Source: Afifella aestuarii | Lineage (GTDB): Bacteria > Pseudomonadota > Alphaproteobacteria > Rhizobiales > Afifellaceae | Length of the DNA: 64,000 nt | Assembly: GCF_004023665.1 (NCBI RefSeq) | Contig: NZ_SAUF01000005.1 | Location: forward strand, 62,001-126,000 | Direction of reading: 5' to 3' | Notes under the pieces: generated by a model | The model's database searches: none | The model's input: the letters and a program-made list of their open reading frames with translations, nothing else | Told to the model about the DNA's origin: nothing | Part shown: piece by piece, positions 42,905 to 50,575 of the stretch | Layout: each line of letters opens with the position of its first letter | Numbering within the stretch: the first letter of the stretch is position 1 | Position numbers and translations under genes: made by a program

Positions 42905-42931
42905 GAATTCTGTGAAAGGAAAAGACACGCT

Positions 42932-44356
42932 ATGGCTGTAGAAGACAACACAATCAGCGAGATCGTTCGCCGGGTTCTCGGTGAGATGGGTGGACGGCCA
43001 GACGCTGACCGTTCGGCTCTCCGGCCGCAGCCGGTCACGACCGGGCAACGTGGCGTCTTTGCGAATGCGGACGATGCCATCCTTGCCGTCGAGCGTGCCA
43101 ATGCGGAGTTCCGTAGCGTCAGCCTCGCCAAGCGCAAGGCGATCGTCGACGCGCTGCGGGAAGTGACGATCGAACATGCGCAGGAACTGGCTCAGATGGC
43201 CGTTTCCGAGAGCCGCATGGGCCGCGTCGAGGATAAGGTCAAAAAGCACCTGGCGATCGCTGAAAAGACGCCCGGTGTGGAAGGCCTGCCGACGAACGCC
43301 ATGGTCGGCGATTTCGGCCTGTCGACGGAGGAGCCGGCGCCGTTCGGCACGATCCTCGCCGTGACGCCGACGACCAATCCCACGGCGACGCTGCTCAACA
43401 ATGCGATCAGCATGCTGGCGGCTGGCAACACCGTGTATTTTGCGCCGCATCCGCGTGCCCTGAAGACATCCCTGCACTGCATCGACCTCATCAACGAGGC
43501 CGTGGAGAAGGCGGGCGGTCCGGCCAACACCTGCGTGACGACGAGCTCCGTCGATCTCAAGGTGGTTCAGGGCCTGATGCGCCATCCGAAGATTGCGATC
43601 CTGTGCATCACAGGCGGTACCGGCGTCGTCAGTGAAGCGATGACGAGCGGCAAGCGCGTGATCGGCGCCGCTGCGGGCAACCCACCGGTCTTGGTCGACA
43701 ACAGCGCCGATCCGGCGAAGGCCGCCCGCGAAATCATCGCCGGCCATTCCTTCGACAACAACCTTCCGTGCATCGCCGAGAAGGAAGTCATCGCGACCTC
43801 CGGCATTGCCGATAACCTCATGGCGGCTTTCGGCCGTTGCGAAAATGCCGTCGTTCTCGGCGCAGACCGTCTGCCGGAGCTCGAGCGCATCGTGCTCAAC
43901 GAAAAGCGGACGGGTGGCGCGCCGAAGATGATCGGCCAGAACGCCAACGTCATCCTTCGCGAACTCGGCATCGATGCGGGCGACGACATCCGGGCCATCA
44001 TCGTGGAGACCGACCGGAAGCATCCGTTCGTGGTGCACGAGCTGATGATCCCGGTTCTCGGCGTCGTGCGCGTCGGCAACTTCAAGGAAGCGGTGGATGT
44101 CGCCGTGGAGCTTGAGGGCGGCAACCGTCACTCGGCCATCATCCATTCCTCCGACGTCTATCACATGAGTGAGTTCGGCAGGGCGATCAACACGACGATC
44201 TACGTTAAGAACGCTCCCTCCTATGCCGGTATCGGCATCGGCGGCGAGGGACATACGGGCTTCACCATCGCTGGGCGGACCGGCGAGGGCATTGCGACCG
44301 TGCGCACCTTCACGCGTGTTCGCCGCTGTGCGCTCGTTGGGGCGTTCTCGCTCTAG
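42932..44356 (+). CDS. pduP: CoA-acylating propionaldehyde dehydrogenase PduP
   Basis: This is a 474-residue aldehyde dehydrogenase that turns propionaldehyde, NAD+ and CoA into propionyl-CoA. The N-terminal helix (ISEIVRRVLGEMGG, residues 8-21) and following linker are an encapsulation peptide. Signature segments include AVTPTTNPTATLLNNAI and the catalytic cysteine in NNLPCIAEKE. It makes the acyl-CoA for PduL and the NADH that the alcohol dehydrogenase uses. It is the last enzyme gene of the operon; a 414-base gap with hairpins follows. Confidence 0.96.
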   Translation: MAVEDNTISEIVRRVLGEMGGRPDADRSALRPQPVTTGQRGVFANADDAILAVERANAEFRSVSLAKRKAIVDALREVTIEHAQELAQMAVSESRMGRVEDKVKKHLAIAEKTPGVEGLPTNAMVGDFGLSTEEPAPFGTILAVTPTTNPTATLLNNAISMLAAGNTVYFAPHPRALKTSLHCIDLINEAVEKAGGPANTCVTTSSVDLKVVQGLMRHPKIAILCITGGTGVVSEAMTSGKRVIGAAAGNPPVLVDNSADPAKAAREIIAGHSFDNNLPCIAEKEVIATSGIADNLMAAFGRCENAVVLGADRLPELERIVLNEKRTGGAPKMIGQNANVILRELGIDAGDDIRAIIVETDRKHPFVVHELMIPVLGVVRVGNFKEAVDVAVELEGGNRHSAIIHSSDVYHMSEFGRAINTTIYVKNAPSYAGIGIGGEGHTGFTIAGRTGEGIATVRTFTRVRRCALVGAFSL

Positions 44357-44770
44357 ACAAGACTGCGAAAATGCATGCGAGAACGGTATCGTCTTCGCCC
44401 GCTAAAGGGCTTCGCGACCGGGGCTGGGGCACAAAGGCGCCCGGTCGCTGAACCGTCTTGCAACCGTTGCCAGCCCTCAACGCGAGGGCTGGCCGCGGAC
44501 GGCCGCCGCGACGCCATCAGCACAGGCGGATGGGGTGTGGAGCCTTCCGTCTCAGAGCTGGGAAGCCAAATCGGAATCTGAAACAAAGAAATCTGCCGGA
44601 AACGGCGGAGCGGGGAAGATTTTCCCAAAAACTGCAGGCCGGCGGGGGATTGAGAAGCAAAGTACATCTTATGGAGCTCGGTATGGCAAGTGGCGGCAGC
44701 TTCATTCGTGCTTCGACTTTTGGCCAAGGCTTGGATCTTGTGAAACAGTGACGACCTCTTGGAGGGCAAA
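44357..44770. other. Intergenic region with two tandem hairpins after pduP
   Basis: No gene is seen. Hairpin one has 9-base arms GCGACCGGG (44414-44422) and CCCGGTCGC (44440-44448). Hairpin two has CCAGCCCTC (44470-44478) and GAGGGCTGG (44484-44492) with a 5-base loop. Neither has a T-run. They could be mRNA-stabilising ends, attenuators or a leader element for the membrane protein; a promoter for that gene may lie in the AT-richer part after 44570. Confidence 0.5.
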
Positions 44771-45682
44771 ATGACGGTCCTAGGAATAATTGCCGCATTT
44801 GGCGGGGGGATATTTGGAGCTGCCATCGGCGCCTTGCCGGCGTTCGAGATGGTTGGCTTCCTCGTGATGATCGGTGTGGCGGTGCAGCTCGGTGTTGCGC
44901 CAGAGGCGACCGATTTCTTCGGTTTGCCGTTTGGTGCCTTCGGCCCCCATGTCGGCGGCTTTGCCTCAGGTGTCGCCGCAGCAGCCTATGCTGCGCGCCG
45001 CGGCAAGTTCGATTCGGGCAAGAACATCCTTGCCGGGATGATGGGTCTTAAGGCGCCGGACGTGCTTCTCGTCGGCGGCGCATTCGGTATCTTCGGTTAT
45101 ATCGTCCAGTACTATCTTGCTCTCGTGCCGGCTTTCGGCGAAGGGCTCGCCTGGACGGATACGGTCGCTCTGACTGTCGTCGTCAGCGCCATCGTCACCC
45201 GCCTCATGTTCGGCAAGGCCGGCCTGTTCGGAACGCCCAAGGAGGGCACGACCCGCTGGAACCCGGGAGAAGCCGATCGCTGGCTGCCCTTCCAGAGCAC
45301 GCTCGGCCAGCTTGTCGTGATTGGCCTGGGTGTCGGCATCTTCGGCGGATACCTCGGAGATCTCTACGGTGGCGCCGGATGCTTCCTCGCCTTCGGTATC
45401 TCCGCGGCCTCGTTGATCTTCCTTCAGTTCGGCGTTTCCGTTCCGGTCACCCACCACATCGCTCTGCCGGCCGCTTTGGCGGCTGCGGGGTCGGGTAGCC
45501 TTCTGTGGGCGGGAGTCGTTGGCGTGATCGCGGCGCTGCTCGGCGAGTTCTTCGCCCGGCTCTTCCACGATCATGGCGATACGCACTTTGATCCGCCGGC
45601 AACGACGATCGCCACCATGACGCTCACGGTGAACTATCTGTTGTCGATCGGCTTCTTCAGCCTGGTGCCGCTGCCCTACTAA
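44771..45682 (+). CDS. Multi-pass membrane protein of unknown function in the microcompartment operon
   Basis: This is a 303-residue, very hydrophobic protein with about 8-9 candidate membrane segments. It opens with LGIIAAFGGGIFGAAIGALPAF and later has GFASGVAAAAYAARR and FGIFGYIVQYYLA. No family could be named with confidence; it is not an MIP/aquaglyceroporin (no NPA pair), so it is not PduF. A GGAGG site precedes the ATG, and a strong terminator follows, so it is the last gene. The Gly/Ala-rich helices and the position suggest transport of diol, aldehyde or propionate across the inner membrane; this is inference. Confidence 0.85.
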   Translation: MTVLGIIAAFGGGIFGAAIGALPAFEMVGFLVMIGVAVQLGVAPEATDFFGLPFGAFGPHVGGFASGVAAAAYAARRGKFDSGKNILAGMMGLKAPDVLLVGGAFGIFGYIVQYYLALVPAFGEGLAWTDTVALTVVVSAIVTRLMFGKAGLFGTPKEGTTRWNPGEADRWLPFQSTLGQLVVIGLGVGIFGGYLGDLYGGAGCFLAFGISAASLIFLQFGVSVPVTHHIALPAALAAAGSGSLLWAGVVGVIAALLGEFFARLFHDHGDTHFDPPATTIATMTLTVNYLLSIGFFSLVPLPY

Positions 45683-45712
45683 GGTCAGCAACGAAAGCAC
45701 CCGAATGATTTT

Positions 45713-45747
45713 GCCCTCCCGCCGGAGATCGGCGGGAGGGCTTTTTT
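45713..45747 (+). terminator. Intrinsic terminator of the microcompartment operon
   Basis: A perfect 11-base stem (GCCCTCCCGCC at 45713-45723, GGCGGGAGGGC at 45731-45741) with a short loop is followed by six T residues. It closes the main operon 30 bases after the membrane-protein stop. Confidence 0.93.
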
Positions 45748-45945
45748 GTGGGAGAAAAGACTGTGTAGCCGGTTCCAGCTTGGGCCGAGTGAATGCACAC
45801 GCGAAATGGTCGGGGCGAGGTCGGGGAATGCCCGAGCACGAGCCTCACGCGAAGATGAGCAGAATTATTGTCAGATCTCGGGCGCCTTGACGGCGACCCG
45901 GCTCTCAGTGCGAGACGGAGGGCAAAGCCTGCGCCGCTCAGCAGT

Positions 45946-46764
45946 CTATGTCGCGAGAAGACCCCGAGCCCGGAAAATGTTGCGCACCCGCTCTGTCTCT
46001 TCGAGCTTCGGTGGCTGTGTGCCTGCCAGACGATAGGCCTTGTCCAGGCGGGGCCATTTGTAGGCGCCGAGATCGTGATAGGGCAGGACGTCGACGCGCT
46101 CGACATTCTTGAGATCGGCCACATAGCGGGCGAGGGCTTCGATTTCCGCCGTATTGTCGGTGAAATCCGGCACGAGGACGTAACGAAGCCACACGGGCTT
46201 CTTCATGGCAGAGAGCCGTTCGGCGAAATCGAGCGTCGGGCGCAGACGCACGCCTGTGACATTGCGATAGGTGGCTTCCGAGAACGCCTTGATGTCGAGG
46301 AGAACGAGGTCGACATCCTCCAGGAACGCGTCATCGGCGCGCGCACCGAGAAAGCCGGATGTGTCGAGCGCCGTGTGCAGGCCGAGCTCTTTCGATGCCC
46401 GCAGGATCGCCCGGCAGAATTCGGGCTGCACAAGCGGTTCGCCACCCGTCAAGGTGACGCCGCCGCGCCCGCGCTTCAGGAAGGGCGCGAAGGAGGCAAT
46501 CTCCGCCGCGATGTCGTCTGAACTCTGCAGCTTCCCCTTGCGCATGTGCCACGTGTCGGGGTTGTGGCAGTAGCAGCAGCGCAAAGGGCAGCCGGAAAGA
46601 AACAGCACGTAACGGAGGCCGGGCCCGTCGAGTGTGCCGCCCGTTTCGAGCGAATGCACCCAGCCCTTGACGCAAGGCGCCGCCGCGGCCTCGGGTGCTT
46701 CGCTCTGCGTCACCTCCTGAACGAGATCAGTGGCGCTGGTGGAACGTGCGGCTGATGACGTCAA
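45946..46764 (-). CDS. pflA: Pyruvate formate-lyase activating enzyme
   Basis: This is a radical-SAM enzyme of 272 residues that installs the glycyl radical on PflB. The cluster-binding CxxxCxxC is in [15 protein letters not shown], followed by [16 protein letters not shown] and LDIKAFSEA. The start is a TTG at 46764 with GGGAG upstream, overlapping the end of pflB by 38 bases. An N-terminal extension of about 30 residues precedes the conserved [15 protein letters not shown]. The gene works under low oxygen because the radical is destroyed by air. Confidence 0.94.
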   Translation of the reverse strand: MTSSAARSTSATDLVQEVTQSEAPEAAAAPCVKGWVHSLETGGTLDGPGLRYVLFLSGCPLRCCYCHNPDTWHMRKGKLQSSDDIAAEIASFAPFLKRGRGGVTLTGGEPLVQPEFCRAILRASKELGLHTALDTSGFLGARADDAFLEDVDLVLLDIKAFSEATYRNVTGVRLRPTLDFAERLSAMKKPVWLRYVLVPDFTDNTAEIEALARYVADLKNVERVDVLPYHDLGAYKWPRLDKAYRLAGTQPPKLEETERVRNIFRARGLLAT

Positions 46765-49012
46765 GCTGCTGCTCCCTGGTCAGCTTGATGAAGTTCACGG
46801 CATAGCCCGACACGCGGATGGTGAGCTGCGGATAGAGCTCTGGATGATCCATCGCGTGCAGGAGCGTCTCCTTGTCGAAGACGTTGACGTTCATGTGGTG
46901 ACCGCCGGCCGCCACATAGCCGTCGAGCATCCCGACCAGATTTTCCGTCCGCTCCTCCTCGGTCGGTCCGAGTGCGGATGGGACGATCGTGAAGGTGTAT
47001 GAAATGCCGTCCTGGGCATGTTCGTAAGGCAGCTTCGCGACACTCGCCATGGAGGCGAGGGCGCCCTTGCTGTCGCGGCCATGCATCGGATTGGCGCCCG
47101 GTGCGAAAGGCTCGCCGGCCTTGCGGCCGTCGGGCGTCGATCCCGTCTTCTTGCCGTAGACCACATTGGAGGTGATGGTCAGAACCGACTGCGTCGGCGT
47201 CGCTCCGCGATAGGCCTTCTGCTGGCGCAGAATGTCCATGAAGGTTTTGACCACCCAGGAGGCGATGTCGTCGACGCGTGCATCGTTGTTGCCGAACATC
47301 GGATATTCGCCGTCGATCTCGAAGTCGGTGGCAAGCCCGCGCTCGTCGCGGATGACCTTCACCTTGGCGTGCTTGATGGCCGAAAGGCTGTCCGCCACCA
47401 CGGAAAGACCGGCAATGCCGCAGGCCATGGTGCGAAGCACGTCGCGGTCATGCAGCGCCATCTCGAGGCGCTCATACATGTACTTGTCGTGCATGTAGTG
47501 GATGGCGTTGAGCGCGTTGACATAGACCCGCGCCAGCCATTCGATCATGGGCAGAAACTTCTCCACGACCGTGTCGTAGTCGAGCACATCGGCCGTGATG
47601 GGCGCGAAAGCCGGCACGACCTGCACGCCGGACTTCTCGTCGCGGCCACCATTGATGGCGTAGAGCAGGGCCTTTGCGAGATTCGCGCGAGCGCCGAAGA
47701 ACTGCATCTGCTTGCCGATCTGCATGGCCGAGACACAGCATGCGATGCCGTAATCATCGCCGTAATACGGCCGCATCAGATCGTCGTTCTCGTATTGCAG
47801 CGAGCACGTCTTGATGGAGGTCTCGGCGCAGAATTCCTTGAAGCCCTTGGGCAGCTTCTCCGACCAGAGGACCGTGAGATTGGGCTCTGGCGCGGGGCCG
47901 AGGTTGTGCAGCGTCTGCAGCATGCGGAAGCTCGTACGCGTGACGAGCGTGGAGCCGTCGAGAGCCATGCCGCCGAGAACTTCCGTGACCCAGGTCGGGT
48001 CGCCGGAAAAGAGGGTGTCATATTCCGGAGTGCGCAGGAAGCGGACGAGACGCAGCTTGATGACGAACTGGTCGATGAGTTCCTGTGCCTGGGCTTCCGT
48101 GAGGGTGCCTTCGTCGAGGTCGCGCTGGATATAGATGTCGAGGAAGCTCGATACTCGGCCGAGCGACATGGCCGCGCCATTGGCTTCTTTCACGACCGCC
48201 AGATAGGCGAAATACGTCCACTGCACCGCTTCGCGCGCATTGGTTGCCGGCTGGGAAAGATCGAAGCCGTAGACCGCCCCCATCTCCTTGAGTTCGTTCA
48301 GGGCCTTGATCTGCTCGGCGATCTCCTCGCGCAGCTGGAGAATTTCGGCGTCGAGCGGGCTCACCTCCAGCGAGGTCATCTGCTCCTGCTTGTCGGCGAT
48401 GAGGCGGTCGACACCGTAAAGGGCGACGCGCCTGTAATCTCCGATGATGCGGCCGCGCCCGTAAGCGTCGGGAAGACCGGTGATGAGCCCGGACTTGCGG
48501 CAGCGCAGGATTTCATCGGTGTAAACGTCGAAAACGCCGTCATTGTGCGTCTTGCGGAGGCTCGGGAACACCTCTTTGAGCTTGGGCGAAGGTGTAAAGC
48601 CATAGGCTTCCAGGCCCTTCACGACCATGCGCCAGCCGCCGAACGGCATGATCCCGCGCTTCAGCGGCTTCTCGGTTTGCAGTCCGAAAACGACTTCCAG
48701 ATCGCGGTCGATGTAGCCCGCGCCATGCGAGGTGATGGAGGAGACCACCTCGGTGTCGGCGTCGAGAACGCCGCCCTTGGAGGCGCGTTCCTCTTTCAGG
48801 AGTTCGGCAACCTTGTCCCAGAGGGCCTTCGTCCGTTTGGTCGAGCCGCTGAGGAAGGAGGCATCGCCCTCGTAAGGCGTGATGTTGTCGAGGATGAAGT
48901 CGCGGAGGTTGACTTCGTGCTGCCACGCGCCGGGCTTGAAGCCACGCCACGGGTCGTTCGTCGTCGGGAAGTCGTTGAGATCGACGCGAGAGGACATCAC
49001 TATGGCGTTCAT
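46727..49012 (-). CDS. pflB: Pyruvate formate-lyase (formate C-acetyltransferase)
   Basis: This is a 761-residue glycyl-radical enzyme that splits pyruvate and CoA into acetyl-CoA and formate. The active-site cysteine pair is in [10 protein letters not shown] (residues 425-426), and the glycyl-radical site is in IRVSGYAV near residue 736, very close to the numbering of the E. coli enzyme. The ATG at 49012 has a perfect AAGGAG ribosome site; the GTG at 49018 is overlapped by it. A palindrome matching the HexR operator lies 99 bases upstream. A canonical PflB, not a diol-dehydratase or choline-lyase type. Confidence 0.97.
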   Translation of the reverse strand: MNAIVMSSRVDLNDFPTTNDPWRGFKPGAWQHEVNLRDFILDNITPYEGDASFLSGSTKRTKALWDKVAELLKEERASKGGVLDADTEVVSSITSHGAGYIDRDLEVVFGLQTEKPLKRGIMPFGGWRMVVKGLEAYGFTPSPKLKEVFPSLRKTHNDGVFDVYTDEILRCRKSGLITGLPDAYGRGRIIGDYRRVALYGVDRLIADKQEQMTSLEVSPLDAEILQLREEIAEQIKALNELKEMGAVYGFDLSQPATNAREAVQWTYFAYLAVVKEANGAAMSLGRVSSFLDIYIQRDLDEGTLTEAQAQELIDQFVIKLRLVRFLRTPEYDTLFSGDPTWVTEVLGGMALDGSTLVTRTSFRMLQTLHNLGPAPEPNLTVLWSEKLPKGFKEFCAETSIKTCSLQYENDDLMRPYYGDDYGIACCVSAMQIGKQMQFFGARANLAKALLYAINGGRDEKSGVQVVPAFAPITADVLDYDTVVEKFLPMIEWLARVYVNALNAIHYMHDKYMYERLEMALHDRDVLRTMACGIAGLSVVADSLSAIKHAKVKVIRDERGLATDFEIDGEYPMFGNNDARVDDIASWVVKTFMDILRQQKAYRGATPTQSVLTITSNVVYGKKTGSTPDGRKAGEPFAPGANPMHGRDSKGALASMASVAKLPYEHAQDGISYTFTIVPSALGPTEEERTENLVGMLDGYVAAGGHHMNVNVFDKETLLHAMDHPELYPQLTIRVSGYAVNFIKLTREQQLDVISRTFHQRH

Positions 49013-49341
49013 TGTCACTCCTTGTGAAAAGGGCGCTGTAGCGTGAACCTATCATATTTCTGATGGTTCCGCCGGTTGGATTGGATCCGTTTCACGAACC
49101 GTTGACTTTCTGTAGTTTTACTACACAAATGGGTGTGGTTGAAGGGCAAAAGAGCGAGAATCGTAGTTCGCTCGAATTTTCCCCAAGGGCAAAAATACAA
49201 ATTCGTCAGAGTGTTAGTCTTAATCCGGATCGGATTTGCGGTGTGTAGCATGCTGTCATGCGTACCGCGCAGGGCTTGTCTGTGTTGGCCCCCGTCATGG
49301 ATGACCGCTTTCGCCGCCTGACGCAACAAATGAGGGCGGAA
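49013..49341. promoter_or_regulatory. pflB-hexR divergent region
   Basis: These 329 bases separate the divergent pflB and hexR genes. The HexR-type palindrome at 49111-49125 is the only distinct element; the rest is AT-richer than average and probably contains both promoters. No FNR-type box (TTGAT-N4-ATCAA) was seen. Confidence 0.5.
49111..49125. promoter_or_regulatory. HexR-type operator upstream of pflB
   Basis: The 15-base palindrome TGTAGTTTTACTACA agrees with the published HexR consensus type (TGTARTWWWAYTACA). It lies about 100 bases before pflB and about 215 before the HexR-like gene. The reverse complement of the same 15 bases occurs upstream of adhE, which makes chance very unlikely. 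Confidence 0.8.
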
Positions 49342-50181
49342 ATGTTGGGAAGAATCACCTCGGTCAAGGATCAGATCCGACCGTCCGAGCGCAAGCTTGC
49401 GGACTTCGTGCTCTCGCATCCTGGCGAGGTCATCAATCTGTCGATGGCCGAAGTGGCGCGCCGCTCGGAGGTGAGCGAGCCGACGGTGGCGCGCTTCTGT
49501 TCCGCGCTCGGCTGCAAAGGGTTTCGCGAATTCAAGATCAAGCTGGCGCAGGATATCGCCGGCGGGATGCCGTTTCTCGATCAGGATGTGCTGCCCGACG
49601 ACGGCGCCAGCGGCATCGCCGGAAAAGTCTTCGATCGCACCATCAACACGCTGATCGGCGTGCGCAACAATCTCTCGGCCTCTATGCTCGACAAGGCCGC
49701 GAACATTCTGGCGTCGGCGCGGCGCATCGAATTCTATGGCTCGGGCAATTCCGGCACCATCGCGGAGGACGTTCAGCGCCGCTTCTTTCGGCTCGGAATG
49801 CCGACCGTGGCCTACAGCGATCCGCACGTTTACTTCATTTCGTCGCTGTCGCTCGCACCGGGTGATGCGGTCGTGGCCGTCTCGAATTCCGGGCGAACGC
49901 GCGATATCCTGGACAGCGTGCAGAATGCGCTGACGGTCGGCGCCGATGTCGTGGCGCTGACCCGCTCCGATTCTCCGCTGGCCCGACTCGCGACGGTGAG
50001 CCTTCTGACCGACGTTGCGGAGGAATACGACGTCTACTCGCCGCTCACCTCCCGTATCAGCCATCTCGTTTTGGGAGATGCGCTCTCCATCTGCGTGGCG
50101 CTGCGCAAGGGACGGACCCTGCATGAACGCGTGGAGCGCAGCAAAGCTCTCTTGAAGGAAAGCGGCGGGTTGCGGGACTGA
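49342..50181 (+). CDS. hexR: HexR-type transcriptional regulator (RpiR family)
   Basis: This is a 279-residue RpiR-family protein with an N-terminal HTH (AEVARRSEVSEPTVARFCSALG, about residues 40-60) and a C-terminal SIS domain that binds a phosphosugar (YGSGNSGTIAEDVQRRFF and VSNSGRTRDIL). It resembles HexR in the DIAGGMPFLDQDV segment and the PLTSRISHLVLGDAL segment. Known HexR binds KDPG of the Entner-Doudoroff pathway. The ATG at 49342 has a GAGGG site and gives the HexR-like length; an earlier ATG at 49258 is possible. Its target-like palindromes lie upstream of pflB and adhE. Confidence 0.88.
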   Translation: MLGRITSVKDQIRPSERKLADFVLSHPGEVINLSMAEVARRSEVSEPTVARFCSALGCKGFREFKIKLAQDIAGGMPFLDQDVLPDDGASGIAGKVFDRTINTLIGVRNNLSASMLDKAANILASARRIEFYGSGNSGTIAEDVQRRFFRLGMPTVAYSDPHVYFISSLSLAPGDAVVAVSNSGRTRDILDSVQNALTVGADVVALTRSDSPLARLATVSLLTDVAEEYDVYSPLTSRISHLVLGDALSICVALRKGRTLHERVERSKALLKESGGLRD

Positions 50182-50214
50182 CGACAGGATATGCAAAGCC
50201 GTCGGCACGTGCTG

Positions 50215-50460
50215 TCAGAAGTCGCCGAGGGAGCGTGCGACATCGTGCATGAGCCGGTCTGCGACCTGCACCGACAGCGCCCGGTCGTCCGGATCCATGC
50301 CGAAAACGGGCTCGCTGCTTGCCAGAAAGGTCTCGCTGCGGCAGGTCCAGGCGGACTGGCCTGAGACGGTCATCTCATAGCTGCGGGCGTCGTCGTTGAA
50401 GAGGCACTGAACCGTGAGGCCTCGCGCGTCTTTGGCGGTCCACATCAAGCTCTTGCTCAT
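50215..50460 (-). CDS. Small hypothetical protein (81 aa)
   Basis: This is a possible 81-residue soluble protein, starting at the ATG at 50460 (MSKSLMWTAKDARG), with a GGAATGA-like upstream context (AAGGAATGAGACG on the minus strand). The sequence contains VQCLFNDDARSYEMTVSGQSAWTCRSE and no recognised domain. Its composition and the length of the frame support a real gene. It lies downstream of adhE, past a very strong hairpin, so it may be separately transcribed. No function is offered. Confidence 0.6.
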   Translation of the reverse strand: MSKSLMWTAKDARGLTVQCLFNDDARSYEMTVSGQSAWTCRSETFLASSEPVFGMDPDDRALSVQVADRLMHDVARSLGDF

Positions 50461-50520
50461 CGTCTCATTCCTTCTGTCTCCGGCGACAAATCTTGGAATT
50501 GATTGACACCGGAGTTGATC

Positions 50521-50567
50521 TGGCGGGTCCGCTCTCTTCGGGAGGAGGGGTGAGAGCGGACCCGCCA
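50521..50567. terminator. 16-bp perfect hairpin after adhE
   Basis: The arms TGGCGGGTCCGCTCTC (50521-50536) and GAGAGCGGACCCGCCA (50552-50567) form a perfect 16-base stem with a 15-base loop. It is 9 bases after the adhE stop on the minus strand. There is no T-run, so it may be a rho-type or mRNA-protecting structure. Confidence 0.6.
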
Positions 50568-50575
50568 ATGCGCCG

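Noticed and set aside
49013-49341. FNR-box search upstream of pflB
   Set aside because: No TTGAT-N4-ATCAA match was found, so direct FNR control is not claimed.
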